A stretch of DNA of 64,000 nucleotides from Angiostrongylus vasorum. Taxonomy: Eukaryota > Nematoda > Chromadorea > Rhabditida > Metastrongylidae. The stretch spans positions 124,001 to 188,000 of the forward strand of contig JADANN010000231.1 in the NCBI GenBank assembly GCA_018806985.1, given 5' to 3'. The translations under genes were made by a program, and so were the position numbers. Positions within the stretch are counted from its first letter, which is position 1. Each line of letters begins with the position of its first letter. The notes beneath the pieces are model-generated. The model was not told the origin of the DNA, made no database searches, and was given only the letters and a program-made list of their open reading frames with translations. Shown in pieces: positions 22,496 to 32,919 of this stretch.

Positions 22496-22744
22496 CACAT
22501 TGATTCCATTCCATGAACAGAAGACAGCACCCCCAACACACAAATAACGTCACTTTTAAACACTCAGCTTCCATTGCTGCAAAAAAAATAGATGTCAAAA
22601 GGGAAGGAGGAAGACTGGCGTATTAATGGAGAATTTCTGCAAAACCTTCCTTACCCAAATCGTCATGTCATCAAGAACTAGCAGTGATACATGCGCATAC
22701 ACACGCAGTACTTAAAAAAGGTTAGCGAAAAATAGAGAAGAACG

Positions 22745-22910
22745 CCATCACAATCACATCTGGAATGTCAAATTCACGAGAAATTTGCGAACTTATGGGA
22801 AAGCAACTCGCGTGAAGGTGGGAAAACGACATGAGCGAGGAATTATTCGGAAGAAGGCGAGCTGCATTTGTCACCCTAGAGATGTCGTTGTTCAACAACT
22901 AAAGGAGGGA
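22745..22910 (+). mobile_element. RTE-B C-terminal fragment (left arm)
   Basis: Encodes a piece like MSEELFGRRRAAFVTLE, the RTE-B motif MNEELxRRRxAA, with a shifted frame. In the right arm the frame reads through (44,463-44,771, -). Confidence 0.6.
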
Positions 22911-23059
22911 TACTCACAGACCACCTTATTCAATCTATTGAATTAATCCAATAAATCAACTGAATTGTTTGAAATTGATTCAACGATCTTCTCAGCCATT
23001 TACCTTGCAATGAGAGAGGGGTAGACATGACTCGATCTTTGTTAAAGCTATGTCGGATT

Positions 23060-23450
23060 TCAACCTGTATTTTTAATTGGCACCTTCCAGTTCAGAATAA
23101 ACTTCACTAATCGGAATGGGGACCCATCGAATCTGTGCATTTTTGTCAATGCGGAGCAGGTATACTTGTTTTCTGCCACGCTCATATTAACAAATAAAGT
23201 ACCGACTGACAGTGCGCAATGCATGCCAAAACGATGAAGATATTGAATGGCGGGATTTGATAAACCTCCTAAAAGGACACCGCCTGGCCTGGTGAAGTTC
23301 CTCATTCGAACGGTGGTCTTTGAATTGGTTTCAAATAGACGCGAAAACGAACAGCTGTGGACAGTGCACTCGCATCAATCCGGGTCTGAAGAAGGCAAAG
23401 ACTGCGAAGCGTTAGCCGAATGAAAGATTTATGCCAAATCAAATCAGCTC
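23060..23450 (+). other. Unassigned segment ending in a degenerate hammerhead-like motif (left arm)
   Basis: Plus-strand frames encode GDPSNLCIFVNAEQVYLF and VKFLIRTVVFELVSNRREN-like text, then a motif TCTGAAGAAGGCAAAGACTG with GAAGCGTTAGCC (23,385-23,417). It may be a diverged PLE-related non-autonomous element; not recognised further. Confidence 0.35.
23380..23420 (+). ncRNA. Degenerate hammerhead-like motif (left arm)
   Basis: CTGAAGA is kept, but GAAAC has become GAAGC and GUC has become GUU. The mirror copy is at 43,935-43,978 (-). Confidence 0.35.
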
Positions 23451-23722
23451 AGTCATGTAGAAAAAAATATTGAATACTGCTAAAGAGTCATGATTAAAGT
23501 CAGTTTTTCAGTTGTTACCTCGCTACCCACGCATTTTCATCACAGGGGAATCACATGCTGGTTAGTCGCGAGGCAACTTGGTGCGTCTCGAAGAGGCGGA
23601 TAGGGATTGATCGCATGCCAAAAGCTACCCTTTGCTTCTATCAGACGCAAGTAGACCGCCGATTTGGCCGATTTGGCACCAACCTTCTGTATCTACGAAG
23701 ACATATTCACGCATGCTTTTTG

Positions 23723-23727
<5 letters not shown>

Positions 23728-23796
<69 letters not shown>
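23728..23796. repeat. (GT)n microsatellite
   Basis: About 34 GT units. The mirror (CA)n at 43,561-43,635 has an interrupting CAAACA, so the arms are not identical. The open frames across it are artefacts of the repeat. Confidence 0.98.
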
Positions 23797-23798
<2 letters not shown>

Positions 23799-24009
23799 GT
23801 GTGCGTGTGTGCTGTCGCCCATGCGGATTGTGTTCTACGAGTCAATTCGGCCAAAAGCCTCTAATCATGCAATAAGCTCCCCGATCCCATTAGGGAGAGA
23901 TTGACAAGCTTCCTGTGAGTATAGCCAGCCCCCGTGTTAATGAGTTCAGCAAGCTATATGTGGGTATCAAGCGTTAAACACAGCAAAATACGTGGATCTC
24001 AATCCGCTC

Positions 24010-24300
24010 AGAGTTGCCACTGTGGCGCAGTGGTTGGAGGCGCCCTGCAATACACACACGGGATCGATCCTCGTACCTTTGGTTCACCAAGCCTACCATC
24101 CTTCTGGGGTCGGCAAATTGCTAGCAGGCTTTGCCTGGTAGGATAGCGGCACTTGCTCGATATATCGGTAGGCCACCGCGAGTCATTGTAAAGGCCAAAT
24201 ATTCATTCATTCACCTCCAACGATGCTCAGTGATGAAATCGAATGCATGATGTATCCTTCAGGAAATGATCAACGGCAAGAGATTTATCTTTTATTCTTA
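24010..24300 (+). repeat. SINE-1 copy (left arm)
   Basis: Box A-like TGGCGCAGTGG followed by box B-like GATCGATCC, about 40 nt apart as in tRNA promoters. The standard body and an ATCAACGGCAAGAG tail follow. The insertion splits the RTE-A 5' region. The mirror copy is at 43,070-43,335. Confidence 0.85.
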
Positions 24301-24429
24301 TCCATTCTCTTAACCCGAAAGAGCCCCAGACACAGCAGCGTTAACTAGGATAAGTAGTAGTTGCAGCCCACTTATTTCACTACAATTCTCGAGGCCGACC
24401 TTCTACTAACCTCCTATTCCTCTCCTATT

Positions 24430-25385
24430 AAGTGGAGATCAAAAAATAAAAAAGCTGAATTATAACTTATTGCAGCAACCAGTTTTAGTTTCATACTGTG
24501 ATCTAGAATAAACTTTACACAGGGCACCTATTTGTCTTGTGTAGATTGACTATTTCTACAACGTTTTCCATACATTCAAGGGTGCCACTCAATGTGATTT
24601 TAACCCAATAGCGTCGATTTGCAAAAACAAATAGGAACTGAGTCGCAGAAATTTGTTCAATTTATGAATTTTTTGAAATTGTGACCATAAATTTTTTTCC
24701 CGTTTCACGAGAAGTATAAGCATTCGCAGAATCGGCAACCACTGTTAGCTCTCTGCCCCTAGGTTTTTCATGCATGTAGTTTTCTGGTGGTGGATGCGAA
24801 TTCCACACCGTCATCTGTAAAACATCAGCATTTGCGAGTACAGCTATTTCACTTAGTTACGAACACGTCCGAGCAACATGTAGGTGGCCGTCCTGGGGTC
24901 ACCTGGATCCTCGTGGAGTCCACTCCGTAGTTCTTTCACCCGCTGATCGTCCGTTCTTCCCAATACATAGGGGGTCCATCAGTATTTCGCTATCTGTGTG
25001 TTCTGTTTTCGAAGATCAAAACTTCACATTCAGACTAGATATTGTGTGCGCTTGTTATGTTTCAGAAGACAGCGTTAAGCGCTGTTTTAATAATGGACGT
25101 TATTCTTGACGTTTAACCACTTCTTACTTACTTCATACTCCTTTTTGACGGCAGGGTATGATATGAAATATGCAAATATCTCAGCATCATTGTAGTTATA
25201 ATCTTGACGTGGTGGAAGTATCAACCCACTCCTTTGTTGCATAACAAAGCAATGGGAGAAATGTCGAACCAAAAACGTGAACGCGAATTCTTGGTTCCTA
25301 CAGCTGGTCGGTGGCTTTCTCGAGAGATCCGGAGGCAGCCCAAACTGCTGCAGTTTTTTCTGGTTAATTCCTCATTCATGTTATT
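24430..25385 (-). repeat. Repeat R4 (left arm)
   Basis: Second copy of 17,050-18,035; the ORF conserved there is stopped here. Confidence 0.75.
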
Positions 25386-26660
25386 TTCCGTGTTCATTGA
25401 ACACCAAAACATACGTAAAAGGTGGTCCCTGTAATCAATGAACCATCCAATTTGATCAGTTTGTTTTTGCACCACGGGGTTTTCATGGACGGCGTCCTCT
25501 ATCGCTTTCTGCGTAGTTCGATTTCTTTTTCCCCACTCCATTGAGCCTATAGATCATTGTCCATGCTTCATTGGTACCTCTTAGGAAGATAATGATGTTG
25601 TCAGCGAAACGAGGATTTGATGGGGATTTTTCATCAATAAAGGACGCCGTTCTGATCCCAATCGAATGACTTCATTACCCACTTAACTGCTGCACTAAAC
25701 AGCTTCGGCGGTACGGTGCCGTCTTGTCGAACTCCTTTTCCTATAGGTATGGCAAGAGGTCGATAGAAAAGCTGCATTTTCGTAGTGCACTTCCAATAAC
25801 AGTGAGGTAGAGCTTTTATGTAGGGCGGGTTTCCTAAGATTTTTTCTAGGATTCCATTCGTTTTGACACTTTCAAACACTTTTTCAATGGGAAAAGTCAG
25901 GAGGCAAGTGGTATTAGCGACAAACTCGATGACCTTGGAAACGGTTTGGATGGTGCCCATGGAGCAGAATCCCCGTTGAAGTCGTGATTGCTCAAGTGAT
26001 TGCGCTTCATCCAGTGTCCTTGATATGCGTAACAAGATAATCTTCGGGAAGAGTTTGTAAAGGTTTCGAAGAACATTTCTTCAGCAACGCTTTTGGTTAA
26101 GATGATCGTGTAGAGCATCGTCCATCAACCTGAATTTTTTTTCTTTTGAAGGCAGCATGCCGTATAGTTCGCGGGAAATATATATAAATTGTGGTTTCCA
26201 GCTCTAAGGAATTCTCGGTGATGATGTGTGGTTTCAGGGCTGCTCCTCCATTCATGCTTTCTATCGCAACTCTAGCGTCAGAGGGAGGAATTCCATGTAG
26301 TTTTTCTAGAGATTTTAGAGGATGCGACAAGGAAATACGAAAAGGAAACGGTTGGTGTAGAGATTTCCCCATACTAATTCCTTATGGCAGCGTGAACTTT
26401 TAGTCATCTCGTCTTCATTCATTAGTGCTGGCAACAGATTGTGATACTCGCACAAGTCCCTATGGTATTTCTTCTGACTAGCTCTTTTTCGTGCTGATTC
26501 CAGGTTTTTTTTCCTCCGCCGATGTAGATCTTTCTGTAAAGCTCTTCTGCAACAATGATTTATTACCAGATGTGATAAACCTATTGCAATGAGCGAGATC
26601 AAGTCTTAGTTTTCTTCTCTTTTCGAGCAACTCCTTGTGGTAACGAGGATATGACCTGAT
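25221..26660 (-). mobile_element. RTE-B LINE, linker to C-terminus, decayed (left arm)
   Basis: Minus-strand order: linker RRALQKDLHRRRKKNLESAR and LREH-like text (26,315-26,602), then KLHGIPPSDARVAIESMNGG (26,097-26,372). Next is the RT with LRISRTLDEAQSLEQSRLQR, IPIGKGVRQDGTVPPKLFSA and WVMKSFDWDQNGVL (25,634-26,035), then the C-terminal NNMNEELTRKNCSSLG (25,221-25,541). The catalytic motif reads FADN instead of FADD (seen clearly in the right arm), so it is dead even without frameshifts. It sits back-to-back with RTE-A at about 26,670. Confidence 0.85.
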
Positions 26661-26689
26661 CTACCTGCTTATGGAACCTGGAACTCTCG

Positions 26690-28070
26690 TCTGAACTTCC
26701 AAGACAATGCAAAGAGGCGATAAAAAGAAGATCCTAAAGAGAGAAGAGCAGCAGTTATGGTTGAAGGTGCAGAGCCTGGGAAAAGCATTCTCAAAGCCCA
26801 CTGAAGCTTTGCCAAAAACAAAAGCAAGACGAATGCACTCGGACGCCCAGACGGAACAGTTACAGCGTCCAGAAAGGCAGTGGTGCAATGCAGAAAATCA
26901 TTCACGATTACTACTCAGATCTCTTTAATTGCCAAGTCGCCAATCCCTCATATGAAGTAAAAGAGGAAGGATATGTCGTATTACCTGTTCTTCCTTCCGA
27001 AATCCGACATGCCATTTCGTCGGTGAAAAACCGAACAACACCAGGTCCGGACAGGATCAAATCTAAACACTTGAAGAACCTTCCGCCAGTCCTCATAAAC
27101 ACATTGGCTCAGCTGTTCACACGTAACCTGTCCGAATGCAAGGTCCCTACTCAGTGGAAGACCAGTAAGATCGTGTTATTGTTCAAGAAGGGTGACCTCC
27201 ACGATATCGGCAACTATCGCCCAATCTGCATGCTGTCTGCCGTCTACAAGCTTTTCATTCGAGTCATCCTAAACAGGATTGACAGAACACCGGACGAAAG
27301 CAGCCATGTGAGCAAGGCGGGTTTTTTAAAAAAGATTTAATACGATGGACCACATCCACACGATAACGAGGCCTATTGAAGTATCACGAGCACATAAAAG
27401 ACGCTGTGTCTCACTTTCATCGATTTGAAGAAGGCCTTTGACTCAATTGAGATAGAATCAGTCACGGAAGCCCTTGATAGTCATGAAGTCCCTACTCAGT
27501 ACATAAAAATTCTTTGTGAGCTGTACAAAAATTTCACAACAAAGATATCACCATTCTACAACGATATTAACAATGACGTCAAAAGAGGGGCTAGACAAGG
27601 CGATACCATTTCTCCAAAATTATTTGCCGCCACTCTCGAGAACGTTATGCGAACATTGGAGTGGGATAACATGGAAGTGCAAATCGATAGTCGGCAATTA
27701 CACCATCTTCCCTTTGCTGATGAAGTCGTTCTTATAACACCAAACACTAGCCAAGCGGAACGCATGTTTGCTGACTTTGATAAAGCCTGTGGAAAGATTG
27801 ATCTTCCACTAAATCTCATAAAAACGATGTTCATGAGGAATGGGCTGGTTTCGAATGCCACATTCATGCTCAACGAAACCAATACCTCCGAAAAATCCAG
27901 TTACGTCTATCTAGGTCGCGAAATCAGCATGGTGAAGGCATGTAGTTTACACGAACTCCGAGATAGGCTCCGCAAAAAAAAGCTACAGATGAAACGCTAA
28001 ATGGGACCGAACAGCACCAAGTGGGTGCCTTACCAATAGCACCATTTCCCCCAGCGGTTCTTTAGACAAC
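26690..28070 (+). mobile_element. RTE-A reverse transcriptase fused to a PLE segment (left arm)
   Basis: ORFs 26,888-27,340 and 27,425-28,000, split by a small frameshift near 27,335. Linker: NAENHSRLLLRSL and EIRHAISSVKNRTTPGPDRI. RT: KTSKIVLLFKKGDLHDIGNY, then DLKKAFDSIEIESVTEAL, KRGARQGDTISPKLFAATLE, HHLPFADEVVLITPNTS (catalytic FADD is FADE) and SYVYLGREISM. At about 27,930 the sequence changes from RTE (expected NDLAPELSGRKRAAW) to PLE N-terminal text (ACSLHELRDRLRKK). An A-run length change then ends this frame. In the right arm the fusion reads further. Confidence 0.88.
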
Positions 28071-28149
28071 AAGAGACCAATAATTAAGCAGGTGTTGAAT
28101 TTCGGATGTTTACGAATGAAACTTACAAAGTCCTTCATCACTAATGCGA

Positions 28150-28235
28150 GAGTTCTGCTCGCTCTAGGGACTCGTCGAGAATTATGCCTTTCTTCTAGGC
28201 TCTTCGTAGTTAAAATTGTGATTATAACCATAGCC
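28150..28235 (-). mobile_element. RTE-A 3' coding fragment (left arm)
   Basis: Minus strand EERHNSRRVPRASRT matches the RTE-A C-terminal end RYGARGVPRASRT at 31,830. It is fused to an antisense PLE piece; the same joint recurs at 57,705. Confidence 0.7.
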
Positions 28236-28490
28236 TCAGCTTAACTGGGTTCAATGCCGATTTGGGCCCTCCAGATCAATCCCGTTGACGGGTGGTTGCT
28301 GATGGCAAAAGATCGACAGAACTAGCTGAGAGACAGGACAAACGAAGGACCCGCATGGTGTGGTGGAGAACGCGTTACTCCCCGGAAAGGACAATAGCGC
28401 GTTCGTTCCCCACCATAGGCACCTGCAGTCCAGAGTTTTGCAAATATCTCGGCTTCATTGAAGATCTAGAGCAGAGTGTGGCCTTGCTGA
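28230..28490 (+). repeat. SINE-2 copy (left arm)
   Basis: Body CCAGATCAATCCCGTTGACG, then box A-like TGGTGTGGTGGAGAACGCG, box B-like GCGTTCGTTCCCC, then ATATCTCGGCTTCATTG. The mirror copy is at 38,885-39,140. Confidence 0.8.
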
Positions 28491-28494
28491 CCTC

Positions 28495-29815
28495 TAGACT
28501 TCAGGGAACCACAATGGCTATTTGTCGAGCCAAGTCACGCGATTCTTCCTTTAGTTCCCTGGTTGTGCACACAGAGGTGGCTGTTCGAAACATGTTTCTC
28601 ACAACCGCCCTCTTTGCGCGTGAAGGGTGGGAGGAGAGGAAATGAACCAGGATGTTTTTGTTACCTGGTTTTCGGTACCATTTTGTCATACAACCGCTAC
28701 TTGATAAGTTGACTTGAACGTTAAGAAATGGAAGCCAGGTCTCTTCCCGTTTCTCCCGGGTGAATTTAATATACTCAGACTGCTCATTCAATAATTCAAA
28801 GCATTTGTCCATCTCCTACTACGTAGAGAGGACGACAAAACAATCATCTACATATCTGCAGTAGAGTAGTGGCCGGATATCGAGAACAGGGGGCTTCTAT
28901 CTCAGACATGAACACAATGGCCAGGCTTGGTGCCAGTCGCTGTCCCATTGCCAACCCCCTTATTTGCGCGAAATATTTCCCAGACCGTCTGAAAATCGAG
29001 CAGTTTAGGCACTGCTTTAAGACAGCCATTAGCTGCTGGATTGACAAGCAATGCATATTTATTCTTCCTTCATGGTCAACGAGAAGTTCGAAGATGGTTT
29101 GAATTGCGGAGTCATTCGATACGTTGGTGTACAGCGCGGGTAACGTCGAAGGACTCCATCACGTACGCGTTATTAGGAGACGCGTTACGTAGACGTTCTA
29201 GGAACAATTGGGTGTTTGTGAGGTGAGCTGGAGTGTGTTTAAGCAACTGGGTAAGAATTAGGCTAAAAAAACCAGGTTATTCTCTCCGTTGGCCCGTCTA
29301 CGCAGCTGATGATGGGTCTAACCTTAAATGATGACGAATTGGTTGACGCAAGATCATCAGGTGATATCAACTTATGTGTTTTAATAAGTAGGTATATGAG
29401 GAGACATGTTGGTTTATCGATTTTAATGTGCGAAGTAACCGATGAATTTAAACCTGCAGCCCTCTGCCACACTGACCCATTGATTGTTTAGCTTTCGGTA
29501 TTGACTTTTATATTCCTTTTCAGAGGATGGGCGGTAGGGGGCAGCATCACTAGGATGTTCCTCCGTTATCTCAACATCCAGCCGGCGAGGAATAACTAAG
29601 AACTCTTCCCCCTTATCACTAACAGGCAATCTTATTGTTTTCGAGTTTATTAATTCTCTAATTTCTCGCATGCCACATTTTTGTGCGGCTGTAAGGTTAG
29701 AGATAAACCTTCTACAGCGGTAGTGATTAATGGTCTTGAAAACGCCGTCCGAAAACATGCGGAATTTTATGTAAACTTCATCGTTTTGGTCCTGTTGTCT
29801 AAGGTTCTGTCTGTG
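28495..29815 (-). mobile_element. PLE, N-terminal domain and RT, broken (left arm)
   Basis: Minus strand: NLTAAQKCGMREIRELINSK and YRPSSEKEYKSQYRKLNNQW (29,423-29,758), SFKVRPIISCVDGPTERITW (29,263-29,472), then QIRGLAMGQRLAPSLAIVFM (28,844-29,056), MDKCFELLNEQSEYIKFTRE and NMFRTATSVCTTRELKEESR (28,501-28,812). It ends at a SINE-2 before the GIY-YIG domain. Frameshifts separate the pieces. It is the partner of 37,550-38,890. Confidence 0.85.
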
Positions 29816-30110
29816 GTGCAGTCATCAACCATATGCGACTATAATCAGCTGTTCTAATCTTCCCCACTGGAAGTCACGTAAGAAGCGGTGAGTTTTTCGA
29901 GAAGCTGTTGATCATGTATTTGCCATAGAGTTTTTCTTCTTTTGTAAGTGTTATTGAAGCGTTTGGCCTAGTAAATGGTATATCAGTATACCCTTCCAGG
30001 CTCTGCAGAAGGCGATACTGCCGAAATGTCAGTTACCGTTGTATTCTATTGTGTTCTTCTACGGAAGTAAATGTATGCTGTCCAACAACATGGCGATTGC
30101 TGAACAATAA
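29815..30110 (+). mobile_element. PLE terminal repeat facing the left-arm PLE
   Basis: Plus-strand 3' terminal repeat (CATATGCGACTATAATCAGC, GTTTGGCCTAGTAAATGG) with a hammerhead motif at 29,992. It meets the minus-strand PLE near 29,815. Confidence 0.8.
29992..30036 (+). ncRNA. Hammerhead ribozyme-like motif at the inner edge of the left arm
   Basis: CTGCAGA, A, GGCG-ATAC-TGCC, GAAAT, GTC, AGT. A6 and C15.2 are mutated. The arm similarity ends here. Confidence 0.45.
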
Positions 30111-31980
30111 AGCGAAGCATTAACCCGAAAATCTGCAGCAGTTTGGGCATCCGGATCTCTCGGAAATGCCACCGACCCGCTAAGGGAACCGAGATTTCGC
30201 GTTCACCTTTTTGGTTCGACATTCCTCCCAGACCAAAATGATTGCACTCCGACGCCCACACCGAACATTTACAGCGTCCAGAAAGGCAGTGGAGAAAATT
30301 ATTCACGAATACTACTCGGATCCCTTTCGATAGCGACGTCCACCTTCCTTCATATGAAATAAAGGAGGATGGATATGTTGTACCACCGGTTCTCCCTTTC
30401 CGCAATCCGACATACCATTTCGTCGGTGAAAAATCGAACAATACTAGGTCCGGACAGGATAAGACCAGAACACCTGAAGAACTTTCCGTCAATAATCGTA
30501 AACACACTGGCTCGGCTCTTCACACTTTACCTGTCCGAATGCAAGGTCTCTATCCACGGGAAGACCAGCAAGACCGTGTTATTGTTCAAGAATGGTGACC
30601 TACAGGGATATCGGCAACTATCGTCCAATCTGCTTACTGTCTGTCGTCTACAAACTTTTCACTGAGGATTGACACAGGATTGAAAGAACACTGGACGAAG
30701 GAGAGTCATGTGAACAAGCAGGGTTTCGAAAAGGACTTTAGTACGATGGACCACATTCACACGATAACAACACTCACCGAAGTGTCGTTAGAGTACAAAA
30801 AGACCGCTCTGTCTCACTCTCACCAATTTAGAGAAGGGCTTTGACCCAAAGAGAGAGTATCGGTCATGGAAGCCCTTGGTATTCAAGGAGTCCCCCACTC
30901 AGTACTTGAGTACATAAAGATTTCTTCGTGAGCTGTGCAAAAAATTTCACAACCAAGGTATCACCATTATACGACGATATTATCATTGACGTCAAAAGAG
31001 GAGTTAGGCAAGGCGATACCATCTCACCAAAATTATTTACCGCCACCTTCCAGAACGTCATGCGAACATTGGAACGGGATAATATGGGAGTGAAAATCGA
31101 TGGTCGGAAATTAAACCATCTTCGCTTTGCTGATGACATCGTCCTTATAAGAACAAACATTAGCCAAGCGGAACGTATGCTACCGACTTTGATAAAGCCT
31201 TTGGAAAGATTGGTCTTCAACTAAATCTCACAAAAACGATGTTCATGAACAACGGATTAGTTTCGCGTGCCACATTCATGCTCAATGGAACGAATATCTC
31301 CGAATGCTCCAGTTGTGTATCTATTTAGGTCGGGAAATCAATATGATGAACGACCTAGCTCCAGAGCTGAGCGGAAGGAAACGAGCGGCTTGGGGGTGCT
31401 TTCAAGAGCATCGAGGATGTAGTGAACAGAACAAGGGAACACCCGACTCCTGCCCACCTTTTTCGACTCAGCGGTACTTCCTGCCCCTAACGTATGCGTC
31501 AGAAAGTTGGTCGCTGCGTAAGCAGGATGAAAGATCACTCAGCGTTACCGAACGCGTAGTCGGAGGAGCGATGCTAGGAGTATCCCGTTCCACACAAGTA
31601 AGGGGAAGGGATCCGAAGCTCCGATCTGCGTCGACGATCAAAAATCAATGGTGCCGTTTTGTACGCCAAACAATCGAAGATAAGGTGGCCGGACACGTAA
31701 TGCGTATGAATGGCAACCGATGGACAAGAACCGTTAGTGACTCTATTCCTCGAGATGTCAAACGTACTGCAGGAAGACTGTCGACTCCATGGTCAGAGTT
31801 CTCCACGAAATGCGTAGGAGAAAGATATGGTGCTCGAGGAGTCCCTAGGGCGAGCAGAACCTAATGGACCACTCTAGCACGCGACAGGGAGAAATGGAAG
31901 ATTTGCCGGCGCCCGCTCGAGTCACTCGACGATCAACGGGACTACAGGTGATACAGGTGATACAGGTGATGTTGTTGTAA
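30110..31980 (+). mobile_element. RTE-B fragment then RTE-A LINE to its 3' end (spacer)
   Basis: 30,110-30,240 is RTE-B. From 30,240 RTE-A: SAIRHTISSVKNRTILGPDR (30,369-30,665), RT KRGVRQGDTISPKLFTATFQ and HLRFADDIVLIRTNISQAER (30,928-31,224; catalytic FADD intact), and the C-terminal region YLGREINMMNDLAPELSGRK, VTERVVGGAMLGVSRSTQVR, MNGNRWTRTVSDSIPRDVKR (31,304-31,864). It ends in three GGTGATACA repeats (31,945-31,972). At least three frameshifts; dead. This is the best view of the normal RTE-A C-terminus and tail in the window. Confidence 0.88.
31941..31975 (+). repeat. RTE-A 3' tandem tail (GGTGATACA)n
   Basis: About three and a half copies directly after the last coding text. RTE-clade LINEs often end in short tandem repeats. 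A reversed, diverged version is at 14,300-14,335. Confidence 0.75.
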
Positions 31981-32274
31981 CCATCAGCGCCTTGACACTC
32001 CTGTAATAATATCGATTTTAATGACTTTGATAAGACTATTGGTTATTTTTTTTGGACTTTTTAAGAGGCACACTTTCATGTCAGTAAGTTATCACTGTCA
32101 TTTTCCAAACAAGGAATCAGAATGCATTAGAACGCCTGAAACTTCTTCTAACGCTGTACTGATAAACATTAATTATTAGCAACATTGTGGTTGTGTTTCG
32201 CTTAATACTAGGCCGTAAAAACTGTAGTAGGCAGAAAAATAAAAAGTAAAACATTAATTAATTATTTAGTTTAA

Positions 32275-32425
32275 GTTGAGGCTCTGAGGAAGGCGAAATC
32301 GCCGAAACGTCACCAACGACGAACATTACCAACAACAACGACAGCAGCAGCAACAACAAGAACGACAACGAAAACTTACACCAACTTCGCATCAGCTCAA
32401 CAAGATCAGTTTAAAAAAATCGTGT
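32275..32425 (+). mobile_element. Small hammerhead-bearing element (retrozyme-like) in spacer
   Basis: Hammerhead core at 32,284-32,311, then ACAACGACAGCAGCAGCAAC, GACAACGAAAAC and TCGCATCAGCTCAACAAGAT, CAGTTT. Same layout as 9840-10,018. No PLE coding DNA adjoins. Confidence 0.5.
32279..32318 (+). ncRNA. Hammerhead ribozyme-like motif with consensus core
   Basis: CTGAGGA (32,284-32,290), A, GGCG-AAAT-CGCC (32,292-32,303), GAAAC, GTC (32,309-32,311). Every conserved core position fits CUGANGA...GAAA...UH. Stem I is weak in this copy (GGCT against ACCA). Confidence 0.65.
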
Positions 32426-32504
32426 AGAAAAAATACTGACGAATAATTTGTCAAGGTCTTGGGCATAAACGATTATCGAGTTGATTAGAAATTAACCGCA
32501 AGTT

Positions 32505-32745
32505 ACAACCACAATGATGCTGAGATATTTGCAAAACTCCGGCGCACAGGTGTCTTCGGTGGAGAATGAACGCGTTATTACCCATTCCGGTGGCTAACGA
32601 GTTCACCACCACACCATGCTGGTCCATCGTTTCGCCTGTCTTTCATCTAGTTCCCTCCGGTTCTCTCAGATTTTGGTTGTGCCACACATAATACCCTGAC
32701 GTGAAAAAGTTGCAGTGAACAGCAAATAAAAAAAGTTAACCGCGG
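32505..32745 (-). repeat. SINE-2 copy (antisense, spacer)
   Basis: ATATTTGCAAAACTCCGGCG, GGTGTCTTCGGTGG, GCTAACGAGTTCACCACCAC, then a flanking SINE-2 3' part (ATAATACCCTGACGTG, GCAAATAAAAAAAG) in the other orientation near 32,690. Confidence 0.7.
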
Positions 32746-32919
32746 TTAGTTAAACGATCACCTTATGAAACATCATCTACTTCAAATTGAACTTGGTTAT
32801 CATTTGAAAGGAAAAGCAAAGGAGCATTCATAACCGGAAGTCCTAGACGGCATACAGGAATAAAAAATATTGTCCCCAGACCGACTTTCTGTTAACCTCC
32901 GTACTGATCAATGATCCAC

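Larger units (their letters stand above)
23550..24440 (+). mobile_element. RTE-A 5' region (untranslated) with CA repeat and SINE insertion (left arm)
   Basis: Matches 63,330-63,760, which leads into an RTE-A endonuclease start. Shared text includes TAGACCGCCGATTTGG-like sequence, AGCAAGCTATATGTGGGTAT, GAAAGAGCCC and CAGCAGCGTTA. A (GT)n run (23,730-23,796) and a SINE-1 (24,010-24,300) interrupt it. The coding region does not follow. Confidence 0.65.
21055..30036 (+). repeat. Left arm of giant inverted duplication (about 9.0 kb)
   Basis: Every block here recurs reversed at 37,317-46,297. Paired coordinates sum to 67,354-67,355 at the outer edge (21,061/46,293), the CA repeat (23,730/43,624) and the PLE (28,561/38,794). 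There is almost no net indel over 9 kb. Visible differences are point changes and homopolymer length changes, with one more diverged patch at 28,980-29,110. Both arms carry the same nested SINEs, LINEs and PLE, so the duplication is younger than those insertions. Confidence 0.93.

Noticed and set aside
23555..23875. Cys-Val-rich ORFs across the GT/CA repeats (also 43,482-43,802)
   Set aside because: They are translations of a dinucleotide repeat in several frames.
26707..26905. Paired ORFs at the RTE-B/RTE-A boundary as a small gene
   Set aside because: Both strands are explained by RTE linker text and its antisense.
27556..27882. Antisense ORFs over the RTE-A RT (also 39,471-39,797, 30,864-31,220)
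   Set aside because: Shadows of the RT frame; composition follows the sense codons.
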